DNA from: Chloroflexota bacterium
Lineage (GTDB): Bacteria > Chloroflexota > Anaerolineae > Aggregatilineales > Aggregatilineaceae
DNA length: 33,887 nt
Direction of reading: 5' to 3'
Assembly (NCBI GenBank): GCA_012729765.1
Contig: JAAYCM010000066.1
Coordinates: 1 to 33,887, forward strand
Shown here: piece by piece, positions 7,833 to 16,556 of the stretch
How positions within the stretch are numbered: the first letter of the stretch is position 1
How the letters are laid out: each line of letters begins with the position of its first letter
The notes under the pieces: generated by a model
What the model was told of the DNA's origin: nothing
Database searches by the model: none
What the model saw: the letters and a program-made list of their open reading frames with translations, nothing else
Position numbers and translations under genes: made by a program

Positions 7833-9035
7833 ATGATCGTTTCTCCAGTGATCCTGCTGCTGGTTGGGGCTGTCATCGGAGCTGCCGCCCTGGGCTATGT
7901 GTTCCGGCGCGCCGGGAGATGGCTGCTGCTGGGGCTGCCGCTGGGAGCAGTCGCGGGCGGCTTCGGCGCGATTCTGTTTGTGGCCCCCCTGGGCTACTGC
8001 ACCTTCGAAACCGAGCGTGAGCAGCTTGATGCCATCTTCGGTTTTTTGCTGGTCGCTGCCGGCATCGCCCTGGTGGTGCTGCCGATCAGTTGGGTGGCGG
8101 GCCGGCTGCTGCGACACGAAAGCCTGGTGTCAACGACATCCCAGCCGACCCAGGGGACCTTCAAGCACTGGTGGATCGCCCTGCCACTGCTGGTGCCCAC
8201 GCTGACCATCCTCGCCCTGTTCCTTTACTATCCCTCGGCGGAAACCCTGCGCCTCTCGACCATGCTCTCGCGGCTGGGTGCGCGGCGCGAGGTGTCGGTC
8301 TGCGTTGATAATTTCACGCGCCTGGTCGAGGACCCGGAATACCTGGATATTATCGGGCGCACGCTCTATATGTCGTTCTTCATCGTCGTGCTGAGCATGG
8401 GCCTTTCGCTGCTGATCGCCACGATGGCCTATCTCCCGCTGCGCGGCGCGTCGATCTACCGGATTCTGCTGGTGTGGCCCTATGCCATGTCTCCGGCGGT
8501 GGCAGGCATCATTTTCCTGCTGATGTTCAACCCGTCGGGTGGTATGGTCAACTATCTGAGCGGCAACTGGTTCGGAATCAAGCTCGGCTGGCTCAACGAT
8601 CCCAAAGTCGCGCCCTGGACGATCATCCTCGCCAGCGTGTGGAAGTCGATGGGCTTCAATATCCTGTTTTATATTGCCGGGCTGCAAAATGTGCCCAAAG
8701 ACCTGATCGAAGCGGGCGCAATCGACGGGGCGGGGGTGGTCCGGCGCTTCTGGCATATCGTCTGGCCGCTGCTCTCCCCGACGACCTTCTTCCTGATCGT
8801 GACCAACGTGACCTACGCGTTCTTCGAAACCTACGCCACGATCGATTACCTGACGCCCGGCGGCGGCCCGCTGCAATCGACCACCACCATGATGTACCGG
8901 GTCATCCAACTGGGCGTCTACAACAACGATATGGGCAAGGCAGCCGCGCAGTCGATTGTATTGTTTATGATGGTTATCGGCCTGACGCTCGTGCTGTTCC
9001 GGACTGGCGGACGCCAGGTTACCTACGGAGTCTAA
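7833..9035 (+). CDS. ugpA: ABC transporter permease, UgpA-like, with extra N-terminal membrane domain
   Basis: This is a membrane permease of 400 residues, about 105 longer than UgpA/MalF-type relatives of roughly 295. From residue 114 on it follows UgpA closely: FKHWWIALPLLVPTLTILALFLYYPSAETLRLS, LVWPYAMSPAVAGIIFLLMFNP, ASVWKSMGFNILFYIAGLQNVP, then the EAA loop EAGAIDGAGVVRRFWHIVWPLL (293-314) that contacts the ATPase, and a C-terminal AAAQSIVLFMMVIGLTLVLFR helix. Residues 2-22, 29-52 and 68-90 are three additional hydrophobic segments not expected in the family. No start codon with an RBS lies at the UgpA-like N-terminus, so the extension is part of the protein. The RBS at 7833 is weak (AAAGAG). 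It should pair with the next gene to form the channel. Confidence 0.88.
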   Translation: MIVSPVILLLVGAVIGAAALGYVFRRAGRWLLLGLPLGAVAGGFGAILFVAPLGYCTFETEREQLDAIFGFLLVAAGIALVVLPISWVAGRLLRHESLVSTTSQPTQGTFKHWWIALPLLVPTLTILALFLYYPSAETLRLSTMLSRLGARREVSVCVDNFTRLVEDPEYLDIIGRTLYMSFFIVVLSMGLSLLIATMAYLPLRGASIYRILLVWPYAMSPAVAGIIFLLMFNPSGGMVNYLSGNWFGIKLGWLNDPKVAPWTIILASVWKSMGFNILFYIAGLQNVPKDLIEAGAIDGAGVVRRFWHIVWPLLSPTTFFLIVTNVTYAFFETYATIDYLTPGGGPLQSTTTMMYRVIQLGVYNNDMGKAAAQSIVLFMMVIGLTLVLFRTGGRQVTYGV

Positions 9036-9039
9036 GACG

Positions 9040-9921
9040 ATGTCGAGTGTCTCACCGACCACCATTCACGGCCAGGCAGGCGTCGCCAGCCGTAACCGAC
9101 CGCTGCGGACGCGGCTCCCCAAGCGCTGGTATGCCCATCTCATTCTGATCGGGGCCTGTCTCCTTTCCGGTATCCCGCTGTTCTACGCGCTGCTGGTGAG
9201 CACCCAGACCAACGCCGAGGTCTTTCGCTACCAGTTCACGCCCGGCTCTGGCCTGTTGGAAAACTGGGATGTGGTGTTTTACGAGCGCCACCTGCACACC
9301 TACATGATCAACAGCGTGATCATGACGCTCGGCATCACCATCATCAAGACGATCTTCTCGCTCCTCAGCGGCCTGGCCTTCGTCTACTTCCGGTTCCCCG
9401 GCAAGTGGATCGTGTTCGGCTTCGTGCTGATCACGCTCATGATGCCGACCGAGGTGCTGATCATCGCCCTGTTCCGCTTCATCAACGATCTGGAGTGGCA
9501 GAACACGTTCCTGGCGCTGATCGTGCCCTTCACGGCCAGCGCGACCGGCACGTTCCTGTTCCGCCAGCATTTCGCCAGTATCCCGCCCGAACTGTCAGAA
9601 GCGGCCCAGCTTGACGGCGCGAATCCACTCCAGTTCCTGTTCCGGGTGCTGGTGCCGATGAGCTGGAATACAATCGGGGCGCTGGCGGTGGTCCAGACGA
9701 TCTATGCCTGGAATATGTACCTGTGGCCGAACATGATTATCTCCGATCCGAGTATGCAGACGATCCAGGTTGGGATCGGGACGCTGCGGCTGGGGGGTGG
9801 CTCGCTGCGCTTCGGCCCGCTGATGCTGGCCGCCGTGATCGTCAGCCTGCCGCCGGTGATCGTGTTCATCCTGCTGCAAAAGCAGTTCATGAGCGGCTTT
9901 ACCCTCACGCGTGACAAGTAG
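9040..9921 (+). CDS. ugpE: ABC transporter permease, UgpE-like
   Basis: This second permease of the operon has 293 residues and about six membrane helices. It starts four bases after the UgpA-like stop, with GGAG ten bases upstream. It closely resembles UgpE: LENWDVVFYERH, NSVIMTLGITIIKTIFSLLSGLAFVYFRFP, LITLMMPTEVLII, PFTASATGTFLFRQHFASIP, the EAA loop ELSEAAQLDGANPLQFLFRVLVP, and IYAWNMYLWPNMIISD. Together with its partner it forms the transmembrane core of a type-I importer for the UgpB-like binding protein. The gene is followed by a strong bidirectional hairpin, so the operon ends here and the ATPase must be supplied in trans. Confidence 0.92.
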   Translation: MSSVSPTTIHGQAGVASRNRPLRTRLPKRWYAHLILIGACLLSGIPLFYALLVSTQTNAEVFRYQFTPGSGLLENWDVVFYERHLHTYMINSVIMTLGITIIKTIFSLLSGLAFVYFRFPGKWIVFGFVLITLMMPTEVLIIALFRFINDLEWQNTFLALIVPFTASATGTFLFRQHFASIPPELSEAAQLDGANPLQFLFRVLVPMSWNTIGALAVVQTIYAWNMYLWPNMIISDPSMQTIQVGIGTLRLGGGSLRFGPLMLAAVIVSLPPVIVFILLQKQFMSGFTLTRDK

Positions 9922-9941
9922 GGCCGCCGCCTCTGACAAAA

Positions 9942-9965
9942 AACGCCGGAGTTGTCTCCGGCGTT
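9942..9965. terminator. Bidirectional Rho-independent terminator
   Basis: A perfect 10-bp stem, AACGCCGGAG (9942-9951) with CTCCGGCGTT (9956-9965), has a TTGT loop. On the minus strand the stem runs into a TTTTTT tract, which makes it a good terminator for the LacI gene ending at 9996. On the plus strand the tail (GCTGTTTCT) is weaker but serves the convergent permease operon. Confidence 0.85.
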
Positions 9966-9995
9966 GCTGTTTCTAGGGGCCGTGCTCGCGCGCCG

Positions 9996-11033
9996 TTAGG
10001 CAGACTGGCGCGGCATCAGCTTGCAGGCGATCTCCAGCACGCGCTTGGGGCCTTCGCTGCGCCCCTCGATCCGGTCGAGCAGGGTGGTCGCCAGCTTGTC
10101 GCCCAGCTCGCGCGTGAGCTGGGCGACCGTCGTCAGGTGCGGGCGGATGATCGACGCTTCGGGGATGTCGTCGAAGCCCATCACCGCCACGTCATCCGGG
10201 ACGGTATACCCGGCGTCCTGCATTTCCAGGATGAAGCCGATCGCCATTAGGTCATTGACCGCGAAATACACCGGGGCCCAGCGCTCCTGGGCGAGCACTT
10301 TCCGGGCACAGCGCCGCCCGCTTTCTAGCGTGAAATCGCCGTCGAACAGGACGAAATCCGGCTCGACCGGCAGCCCGGCCTCTTCCATGGCGCGCAGATA
10401 GCCCCGCCAGCGGCGCGGCCCCGGCGGGAAGTCGTCCGGCACGCCCACGAAGCCCGCCTGCGCATAGCCGCGTTCGGTCAGCAGCCAGCGCACCGCCTCA
10501 TAGGTCGCCTGTTCGTCGTCGGCCCACACCACATCGACCTGGGGATGCTTGATCTGCACGCCGATTACCACGACCGGCGTGCGCGTCTGGGCGATGAAAT
10601 GATCGATCTCCTCGTCGGTGAGGTGGATCGGGACCATGATCACGCCGTCGACCGGACGGCGGGTCACCGCCTCGATAAAGTGCCTCTCGTTGTCCTGGCG
10701 ATGATCGCTGTCCGCGATGATCACGTCATAGTCGTGCTGCCGGGCCACGTCCTGAATCACGCGCACGATGGGATGATAGAAGGAGTTCGAAATATCCGCG
10801 ATCATCAGCGCGATCATCTTGGTTTCCTGCGTGCGCAGGCTGCGCGCCGTCATGTTGGGGCGATACTGCAGCTCGCGGACCGCGTCGAACACCTTCTGGC
10901 GCGTTTCCTCGCTGATCGAGATCGCCGTCGTCGTTTCGTTGAGCACGCGCGAGACGGTTGGCTGCGATACCCCTGCCAGCCGCGCCACGTCGCGCATGGT
11001 AGGTGATTTGGATAAACGATTTGAATCGGACAT
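9996..11033 (-). CDS. LacI-family regulator, probable repressor of the arabinan regulon
   Basis: This is a 345-residue LacI/GalR-type repressor. The helix-turn-helix (about 13-33) reads MRDVARLAGVSQPTVSRVLNE, then a short ISISEE insertion, the hinge NMTARSLRTQ and an effector-binding core beginning KMIALMIADISNSFY. The motif VAVMGFDDIPEASIIRPHLTTVAQ is typical. It is transcribed divergently from the endo-arabinanase gene. The shared 248-base region contains a perfect 16-bp CG-centred palindrome exactly downstream of the arabinanase -10 box. The same core recurs at the promoter of the arabinofuranosidase/transporter operon 8 kb away, which makes this protein the obvious candidate for binding both. 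The effector would be arabinose or an arabino-oligosaccharide (inference). The RBS is weak at the ATG chosen (11033); the ATG 12 codons later would cut just before the HTH. Confidence 0.92.
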   Translation of the reverse strand: MSDSNRLSKSPTMRDVARLAGVSQPTVSRVLNETTTAISISEETRQKVFDAVRELQYRPNMTARSLRTQETKMIALMIADISNSFYHPIVRVIQDVARQHDYDVIIADSDHRQDNERHFIEAVTRRPVDGVIMVPIHLTDEEIDHFIAQTRTPVVVIGVQIKHPQVDVVWADDEQATYEAVRWLLTERGYAQAGFVGVPDDFPPGPRRWRGYLRAMEEAGLPVEPDFVLFDGDFTLESGRRCARKVLAQERWAPVYFAVNDLMAIGFILEMQDAGYTVPDDVAVMGFDDIPEASIIRPHLTTVAQLTRELGDKLATTLLDRIEGRSEGPKRVLEIACKLMPRQSA

Positions 11034-11173
11034 GGCATCACTTGTGCCTTTTTGCCTGACAGAGCTTAATCAACAGAAGTATATACGGCGGCATGCGTTT
11101 AATCTATTGCCTTCCTGCCCGACCTTCACTGTCAGTAGTGACAAATCCCGGCCCTCCAGCAGCTCGCCCCAAC

Positions 11174-11202
11174 TCGACAGGCATCCCAAGCCGCCGTATA
11201 CT
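11174..11202 (+). promoter_or_regulatory. Sigma-70-type promoter of the endo-arabinanase gene
   Basis: TCGACA (11174-11179) and TATACT (11197-11202) each match consensus at five of six positions, with the ideal spacing of 17 bases. The predicted transcription start falls at about 11209, the first base of the 16-bp palindrome. Confidence 0.7.
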
Positions 11203-11208
11203 GGTACC

Positions 11209-11224
11209 ATGCATACGTATGCAT
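11209..11224. promoter_or_regulatory. LacI-type operator, perfect 16-bp palindrome ATGCATACGTATGCAT
   Basis: All 16 bases are self-complementary around a central CG, as in LacI-family operators. It covers the predicted transcription start of the endo-arabinanase gene and lies in the region shared with the divergent LacI gene. The core GCATACGTATGC recurs at 19283-19294. Confidence 0.8.
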
Positions 11225-11281
11225 TAAACCACTGCCCTTAAAAAAGTGCCAGTTATAGCCAGCTTTGAAGGAGCACCTGCG

Positions 11282-12340
11282 ATGCCAAAACACCTGACTC
11301 GCCGCCAGTTTATAAGTTCCAGCTTAGTGTTCGGTGCCGGTCTGGGGATCGGCCTGCCAGGCCTGAGCCTGGCCCAAAAGCCGCTGACCTCACCCGCTGC
11401 CCCTGCCCGCCGGCAGGATCCCGCTTACCTGGAGCTGACCGGCAATATCCGGCCCGTTCACGATCCGACCCTGATCAAAGAAGGCGATACCTACTACCTG
11501 TTCTGCACCGGCAACGGCATCCCGGTCCGGGAGTCGGCTGATATGCTGCGGTGGAAGATGAGCGTGCCGGCCATTGTGCGCGTCGGCGTGCCAGACTGGG
11601 TGCGCGAGTATGTGGGCGGCACGAATGACATCTGGGCGCCCGACATCTCGTACTACAACGACAAATTCCACCTCTACTATTCCGTTTCCCTGTTCGGGAT
11701 GAATACCTCGGTGATCGGCCTGGCGACCAACAAGACCCTCAACCGCGAGTCCGACGACTTCGAGTGGATCGACGAAGGGCTGATTATCGCCTCGGTCGCC
11801 TCGGACAATTACAACTGTATCGACCCGAACCTGGCGCTCGACGCCGACGGCAACCCCTGGCTGGCGTTCGGCAGCTTCTGGACCGGCATCAAGATGATCC
11901 GCCTCGATCCCGACACCGGCAGGCGCTCCACCGAGGACAATACCCTCTACCCGCTGGCGCAGCGCCACATCAACGACGGCGCAATCGAAGCCCCGATTGT
12001 CATCCGCAAGGGAGACTACTATTACCTGTTCGTCTCCTTCGACTTCTGCTGCCGGGGCGTCCAGAGCACCTACTATGTCGTCGTCGGGCGCTCCGAGAAT
12101 ATCACCGGCCCCTATATCGATCGTGACGGCGTCGAGATGTTGAACGGCGGCGGCACGCAGGTCACCTTCCCGACCGAGCGCTGGCGCGGCCCCGGCCACT
12201 GCGCGATCTATGTGGAAGACGACGTCGAGTACCTGGTCCACCACGCCTATGATGTCGAGAACGAAGGTTCCGCCACCCTGCGCATCGCGCCGCTGGCCTG
12301 GGATGCGGACGGCTGGCCTTCGATTGCGTCAGAGGCATGA
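11282..12340 (+). CDS. GH43 endo-alpha-1,5-L-arabinanase, Tat-exported
   Basis: This 352-residue enzyme should cut the alpha-1,5-arabinan backbone of pectin side chains outside the membrane. ATG at 11282 has AAGGAG eight bases upstream; an earlier in-frame GTG (11246) lacks one. The N-terminus MPKHLTRRQFISSS with a following hydrophobic run ending LSLAQ is a twin-arginine signal. The five-bladed GH43 body shows the catalytic base D61 in RPVHDPT, the pKa-modulating D181 in NCIDPN, and the acid E236 in IEAPIV. The stretches IWAPDISYY, FGSFWTGIKMIRLDPDTG, YYYLFVSFDFCC, VGRSENITGPY and ERWRGPGHCA are characteristic of the endo-arabinanase branch rather than xylosidases. The length fits a single-domain enzyme with no carbohydrate-binding module. 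It stands alone, controlled by the palindromic operator at its promoter. Confidence 0.9.
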   Translation: MPKHLTRRQFISSSLVFGAGLGIGLPGLSLAQKPLTSPAAPARRQDPAYLELTGNIRPVHDPTLIKEGDTYYLFCTGNGIPVRESADMLRWKMSVPAIVRVGVPDWVREYVGGTNDIWAPDISYYNDKFHLYYSVSLFGMNTSVIGLATNKTLNRESDDFEWIDEGLIIASVASDNYNCIDPNLALDADGNPWLAFGSFWTGIKMIRLDPDTGRRSTEDNTLYPLAQRHINDGAIEAPIVIRKGDYYYLFVSFDFCCRGVQSTYYVVVGRSENITGPYIDRDGVEMLNGGGTQVTFPTERWRGPGHCAIYVEDDVEYLVHHAYDVENEGSATLRIAPLAWDADGWPSIASEA

Positions 12341-12419
12341 ATTCGTTGGGTGGGGTGGTGAGTGTGATGGTGTAGTCTGCTGCGCCGCTGTCCCCCCGTC
12401 CAGCCCTTAGATGTTATTC

Positions 12420-12454
12420 GAGTGGTTTGATCCCGGCGGGGGACCAAACCACTC
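12420..12454. terminator. Long hairpin between convergent GH43 genes
   Basis: GAGTGGTTTG (12420-12429) pairs perfectly with CAAACCACTC (12445-12454); after one mismatch a further four pairs extend the stem inwards. It separates the convergent endo-arabinanase and exo-arabinofuranosidase genes. There is no real U tract, so it may act as a bidirectional terminator or only as an mRNA end stabiliser. Confidence 0.55.
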
Positions 12455-12489
12455 TTCAATGTTGGGCGAGAGCCTGGTTCCGGGCCGGA

Positions 12490-14010
12490 CTAGCTCGCCG
12501 TCATGCGTTCTTGCCGAAAGGTCGCGTCCTCGCGCACCTGGTCGCCGGTGGACTCCGTCACCTCGACCAGCGCGATCACGCCAAACTGCCGGCTGATATA
12601 CTTGCCGGGCTGGGCATAGGACTCGAACGAAAGCCATTCCGGATCGGCCAGCCCCGGCCTGATCCACCACGTCGCGTCCGCCGCGTAGCTGGCGCTGCCA
12701 TCGTCCGGCACGAGCACGATGCTGTTGCGGTCCTGGCGCAGGAAGAAGCCGGGGAAGTTGACCGACTCGATTGAAACCGCTTCGGGATCGGCCAGCCCTG
12801 GCCGGACGATGAACTGTGAATCCGCGATCGGGTTCTCCATCGATTCGACCAGCGCATAGAAGTTCAGGTGGCGCAGATAGGCGCTTTCGCGGCCATAGAC
12901 CTTGAAGCGCGCGATCTCCAGCGGCGGGAACTCCGGCAGCGGATCGATCCCCTCGTCGCCGGACGGGGCCGCGAGCACCTCGTCGGTCGAAACCGGCACG
13001 CCGAAATTGGGCGTCCCGTCGGCGTTCCAGGTGAACTGCTGGACGCGCGTCGTCCGCCGCCCGTCACACGCACCGCCAGTCGAGTCGTTGGCGTGGTAGA
13101 CGATCCAGTCTTCGGTGCCGTCCGGCGACTTGAAGAAGCCGTTGTGCGCCGGGGCAAACACGCCGTTCTCGTCCGAGCGCTGGAAGACCGGCTCCGGCGA
13201 CTTGACCCACGACTCGGTTTGCAGCGGATCGCCGCCGTTATAGGTCAGCAGGCCGAGCTTGTAGTCGGGCGTCCAGCACGCGCTGGCCGAGTAGACGATG
13301 AACGTCTGGCCGTCGTGCTGGAGCGCGACCGGGCCTTCGTTGACATACGATCCCTGCGCTTCCCAGTCGTGCTCAGGCCGCGAGAGCAAAACGCGCTCGC
13401 CACTGATCGTCCAGGGATCGCTCATGGGCGCGATGAAGATCGACTGGAACCCGCCGATGAACGCCGAGAACAGGAAGTACAGCGCGCCGTCCAGCTCCAG
13501 GACACTGCCATCGATCGCCCACGTGTCGTTCTGTGGATCGAACAGGCGCGCCTTGTAGGTGTAGGGGCCGAGCGGGTCTGTGCCGGCGCTCTCCAGCACG
13601 TGCGTGTGCTGAAAGTCGTAGGTGCCCCAGATGCCGGCGGTATAGTAGAAATACCAGCGCGGCCCATTGGGACCATCCAGCAGGTAGAATTCCGGCGCCC
13701 ACATGTTGCAGCAGCGCGAAGGATCGGTTTCGAAGTAGATCGGCACCGGCTCGGCGGTTTTCAGCCCGGCCAGCGTGGGCGACTTGCGCATCGTCAGGCC
13801 CGACGCCCAGGTGGTCGTCGCCAGGTAGTAGTTTCCGTCGTAGTATTGCAGCCAGGGATCAGCGCCCCCGTGCACGTTCAACGGGTTGCGCAGCGTCCCC
13901 GGCTCGCCTTCGTCGGACTGCCCGTGCGCGGCGCTGAAGCTCAACGGCAGCATCACCAGCACCAGCAGCAGCCGGGCGAGAACCTGCCCCCGCCGCAGTC
14001 GGTCGATCAT
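12490..14010 (-). CDS. Secreted GH43 exo-alpha-L-arabinofuranosidase with C-terminal AbfB/CBM42 domain
   Basis: This exported 506-residue enzyme is likely to release arabinose or short units from arabinan chain ends. A Sec signal (LARLLLVLVMLPLSFSAAHG) precedes the GH43 domain (about 38-350). The domain has catalytic base D51 in GGADPWL, modulator D167 in WAIDGSV and acid E225 in VNEGPV. The motif CCNMWAPEFYLL and the overall plan resemble GH43 subfamily 26, which includes the exo-1,5-arabinofuranosidase Araf43A of Streptomyces avermitilis, also a GH43-CBM42 fusion. Residues about 365-500 form the AbfB (CBM42) beta-trefoil, with repeated VSIESVNFPGFFLRQ and LSFESYAQPGKYISRQ motifs. It is the last gene of the five-gene operon, 28 bases after GH51, with AGAGGTG as RBS. 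The exact cleavage product is not predictable. Confidence 0.9.
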   Translation of the reverse strand: MIDRLRRGQVLARLLLVLVMLPLSFSAAHGQSDEGEPGTLRNPLNVHGGADPWLQYYDGNYYLATTTWASGLTMRKSPTLAGLKTAEPVPIYFETDPSRCCNMWAPEFYLLDGPNGPRWYFYYTAGIWGTYDFQHTHVLESAGTDPLGPYTYKARLFDPQNDTWAIDGSVLELDGALYFLFSAFIGGFQSIFIAPMSDPWTISGERVLLSRPEHDWEAQGSYVNEGPVALQHDGQTFIVYSASACWTPDYKLGLLTYNGGDPLQTESWVKSPEPVFQRSDENGVFAPAHNGFFKSPDGTEDWIVYHANDSTGGACDGRRTTRVQQFTWNADGTPNFGVPVSTDEVLAAPSGDEGIDPLPEFPPLEIARFKVYGRESAYLRHLNFYALVESMENPIADSQFIVRPGLADPEAVSIESVNFPGFFLRQDRNSIVLVPDDGSASYAADATWWIRPGLADPEWLSFESYAQPGKYISRQFGVIALVEVTESTGDQVREDATFRQERMTAS

Positions 14011-14038
14011 GATCGCACCTCTTCTCCCTGCGCCGGGC

Positions 14039-15535
14039 CTAGCACGCGTCCACGACGGTGAACGAGAGCGGCGGCAGCACGAGCGTGGCGTGACCGTCTT
14101 GCAGGGCGGGCGCGTCGATCTTAACCGGCACGATGTTGGTCGGGTTCTCGAAGGTGTTGACCGCCTTCGGATCGGTCCCGGCCATCTGGTACACCGTCTG
14201 GATGCTCTGCGGCGCGCGATCCTGCCAGTGCAGCTCGACCGGCAGGCTGTCGGTCAGGCTGCGGTTGACGAGGAAGATCGCGTGTGAGCCGCTGGCCTCA
14301 TCATAGGACGCGCCCACGTCGAGCAGCGGCATCTCGCCAAACTGCGTTGTCTCATAGGTGGGTGCCTTCACCGCGACATCGAGTGCCGCGCCGCGCGCCA
14401 ACTGGCTGAACAGCACGAACGGGTAGTAGGTCGTGTGCTTGAGCAGGCCGTCGCGCGTGGTGTGGATCGGCGAGATGGTGTTGACGATCTGGGCAATGCA
14501 GGCGCTCTTGATCACGTCGGCTTTGCGCAGGAAGACGTTCATCCACTGGGCCACGACCAGCGCGTCTTCCAGGTTGTAGTGCTCTTCGCTGAGGTGCGGT
14601 GCGACCGTCCACTTCCCGTCGCCGCTGCTGTCCTTGAACCAGACATTCCACTCGTCCCACGACAGGTAGACGTCGTGCTTCGAGCGGGTCTTGGCCTTGA
14701 CATAGCGCAGCACGCCGCTGAGCGTGTCCACGAATTCTTCGAGCCGGGCGGTCAGCGCGAGATAGCTCGGCGTGTCGTCGTCGCTGTTGACGGCGTAATA
14801 GTGCATCGAGTGGTAATCGACGCGGTCCCAGCACATCTCCAGCGTGACGCGGTCCCAATCGGGGTAGGTGGGCATCCAGCTTGAGGACGATCCGGCCAGC
14901 ACCAGCTTGAGATTCGGGTCCTGATAGCGCATCACCTTGGCTGCTTCGCGCGCCTTCTTGCCATAGTCCTCGGCGTCAAGGTGCCCGATCTGCCAGGGGC
15001 CGTCCATCTCGTTCCCCAGGCACCAGTACGTAACGCCATACGGATCGGCATGCCCGTTGGCGGCGCGCAGATCGGCGTAGGACGTGCCGGTCGGCGCGTT
15101 GCAGTACTCGACCAGGTTGGCCGCGTCCTGAACCGTGCCCGTCCCCAGGTTGACGGCCAGCATCGGCTCGGTGCCGAGCTTGCGGCAGAACTGCATGAAT
15201 TCATCCGTGCCGAACTGGTTCGTTTCGATGGACTGCCAGGCCATATCGCGGCGGCGCGGGCGCCTGTCGCGCGGGCCGATGCCGTCCAGCCAGTTATAGC
15301 CGCTCAGGAAGTTGCCGCCGGGATAGCGGATCGCGCCCAGGCGCATTTCGCTCAGCGCGGCGAGAACATCCTTGCGCAGGCCGTGTTCGTCGGCGTGGGG
15401 CGATTCGGGATCGTAAATACCTTCATAGATGCAGCGCCCCATGTGCTCGGCGAATCCGCTGAACAGCAGCGGCGAGATCGAGCTGATCACGCGGTTGGTA
15501 TCGAGATAAACGTCAGCTTTGGGCAGTTGGGTCAT
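14039..15535 (-). CDS. GH51 alpha-L-arabinofuranosidase (cytoplasmic)
   Basis: This 498-residue retaining glycosidase frees L-arabinose from imported arabino-oligosaccharides. It lacks a signal peptide, so it acts inside the cell, as bacterial GH51 enzymes usually do. The (beta/alpha)8 barrel carries the acid/base E176 in [12 protein letters not shown] and the nucleophile E295 in LSWDEWNVW. Other family marks are [35 protein letters not shown] and the C-terminal beta-sandwich ending [11 protein letters not shown]. The length matches the family. It lies behind the two permease genes (157-base gap with possible RNA structure) and directly before the GH43-CBM42 gene, which supports import of oligosaccharides followed by internal hydrolysis. 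AAGGTG upstream of ATG 15535 is the likely RBS. Confidence 0.94.
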   Translation of the reverse strand: MTQLPKADVYLDTNRVISSISPLLFSGFAEHMGRCIYEGIYDPESPHADEHGLRKDVLAALSEMRLGAIRYPGGNFLSGYNWLDGIGPRDRRPRRRDMAWQSIETNQFGTDEFMQFCRKLGTEPMLAVNLGTGTVQDAANLVEYCNAPTGTSYADLRAANGHADPYGVTYWCLGNEMDGPWQIGHLDAEDYGKKAREAAKVMRYQDPNLKLVLAGSSSSWMPTYPDWDRVTLEMCWDRVDYHSMHYYAVNSDDDTPSYLALTARLEEFVDTLSGVLRYVKAKTRSKHDVYLSWDEWNVWFKDSSGDGKWTVAPHLSEEHYNLEDALVVAQWMNVFLRKADVIKSACIAQIVNTISPIHTTRDGLLKHTTYYPFVLFSQLARGAALDVAVKAPTYETTQFGEMPLLDVGASYDEASGSHAIFLVNRSLTDSLPVELHWQDRAPQSIQTVYQMAGTDPKAVNTFENPTNIVPVKIDAPALQDGHATLVLPPLSFTVVDAC

Positions 15536-15692
15536 GTCTGTAATTCACCTTTTTGACCAGTCAGAGATACTAGTTGGACGCAAGTCCAGACAAACAACGC
15601 ACTCTTGCACGTTCCAACTGGTGTGCGTGCGATGGCTGCGGGGGCGGCGCGAGTCCGCCCGTTTGGTTGAAAGTGGCCGTTTAGTGAAATCG

Positions 15693-16541
15693 CTAGCGTC
15701 CGGCCAATCCCGTCATCGTCACCCCTTTGATGATCCGGCGCTGGAAGACGATATAGACGATCAGGATCGGCAGTGTGGATAGCACCGCCCCGGCCAGGAT
15801 CATCGGGCGATACTGCCCGGCGTAAGACTGGTTGAGGATCGTCAGCCCAACGGGCAGGGTGCGCGTCTCAAGGCTGCTGGTAACGATCAGCGGCCAGAAC
15901 AGATCATTATAGTGCCCCAGGAACACGAAGATCGCCAGCGCCATGATCGCGTTCATCGACAGCGGCAGGATCACGTGCCGGAAGCGCCCGAAGTAGCTCG
16001 CGCCGTCGAGCACCGCCGCCTCTTCCAGTTCTTGCGGGATCTGCATAAAGAACTGGCGCAGCAGAAAGACGCCGAACACGTTCGCCGCGCCGGGGAAGAT
16101 CAGCGCCCGGAAGCTGTCCAGCCAGTCGAGATCGCGCATCAGCAGGTAGTTCGGGATCAGCGTCACCTGCGACGGGAGCATAATCGTCGCCAGCAAAAAG
16201 GCGAACAGAATCTTGTTGCCGGGGAAGCGCAGCCGCGCGAAGGCATAGGCTGCCGGCGCGCACAGCGCCAGCACGGCGAGCGTGTGGCCGCTGGCCGCAA
16301 ACAGGCTGTTGCGCAGCCACAGGTCCAGGCGCAGGTCTTGCTGTGTCAGCACCTGCCGGTAGGCGTCAAGCGTTGGCTCGGTGGGGATGACTTTGGGCGG
16401 CCAGCGGTTGACTTCCTGGTTGGTCATGAACGACTGTGACACCGCGATGACCATGGGGAACAGCACCATCGCGCCCAGCACAAACAGGAACAGATAGACC
16501 CCAAAATACTTGTAGAAAGAGCTTCTTCTCAGCCGGTCCAT
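15693..16541 (-). CDS. Carbohydrate ABC transporter permease, MalG/AraQ type
   Basis: This second permease of the arabinan operon has 282 residues and six membrane helices. It shows the MalG-type plan: a first helix YLFLFVLGAMVLFPMVIAVSQSF, NSLFAASGHTLAVLALCAPAAYAFARLRFPG, LLATIMLPSQVTLIPNYLLM, LLRQFFMQIPQELEEAAVLDGASYFGRFRHVILPL with the EAA loop, and a C-terminal FQRRIIKGVTMTG. The RBS AGGGGAAG precedes ATG 16541, 15 bases behind the upstream permease. It forms the channel with that partner. By context the substrate is an arabino-oligosaccharide, similar to the B. subtilis AraNPQ system, which also lacks a dedicated ATPase gene in its operon and uses MsmX. Confidence 0.92.
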   Translation of the reverse strand: MDRLRRSSFYKYFGVYLFLFVLGAMVLFPMVIAVSQSFMTNQEVNRWPPKVIPTEPTLDAYRQVLTQQDLRLDLWLRNSLFAASGHTLAVLALCAPAAYAFARLRFPGNKILFAFLLATIMLPSQVTLIPNYLLMRDLDWLDSFRALIFPGAANVFGVFLLRQFFMQIPQELEEAAVLDGASYFGRFRHVILPLSMNAIMALAIFVFLGHYNDLFWPLIVTSSLETRTLPVGLTILNQSYAGQYRPMILAGAVLSTLPILIVYIVFQRRIIKGVTMTGLAGR

Positions 16542-16556
16542 AGTAGTTCTTCCCCT

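Noticed and set aside
15642..15660. GGGCGG/CCGCCC hairpin as a terminator before GH51
   Set aside because: Only six base pairs with no T tract, and the operon clearly continues into GH51.
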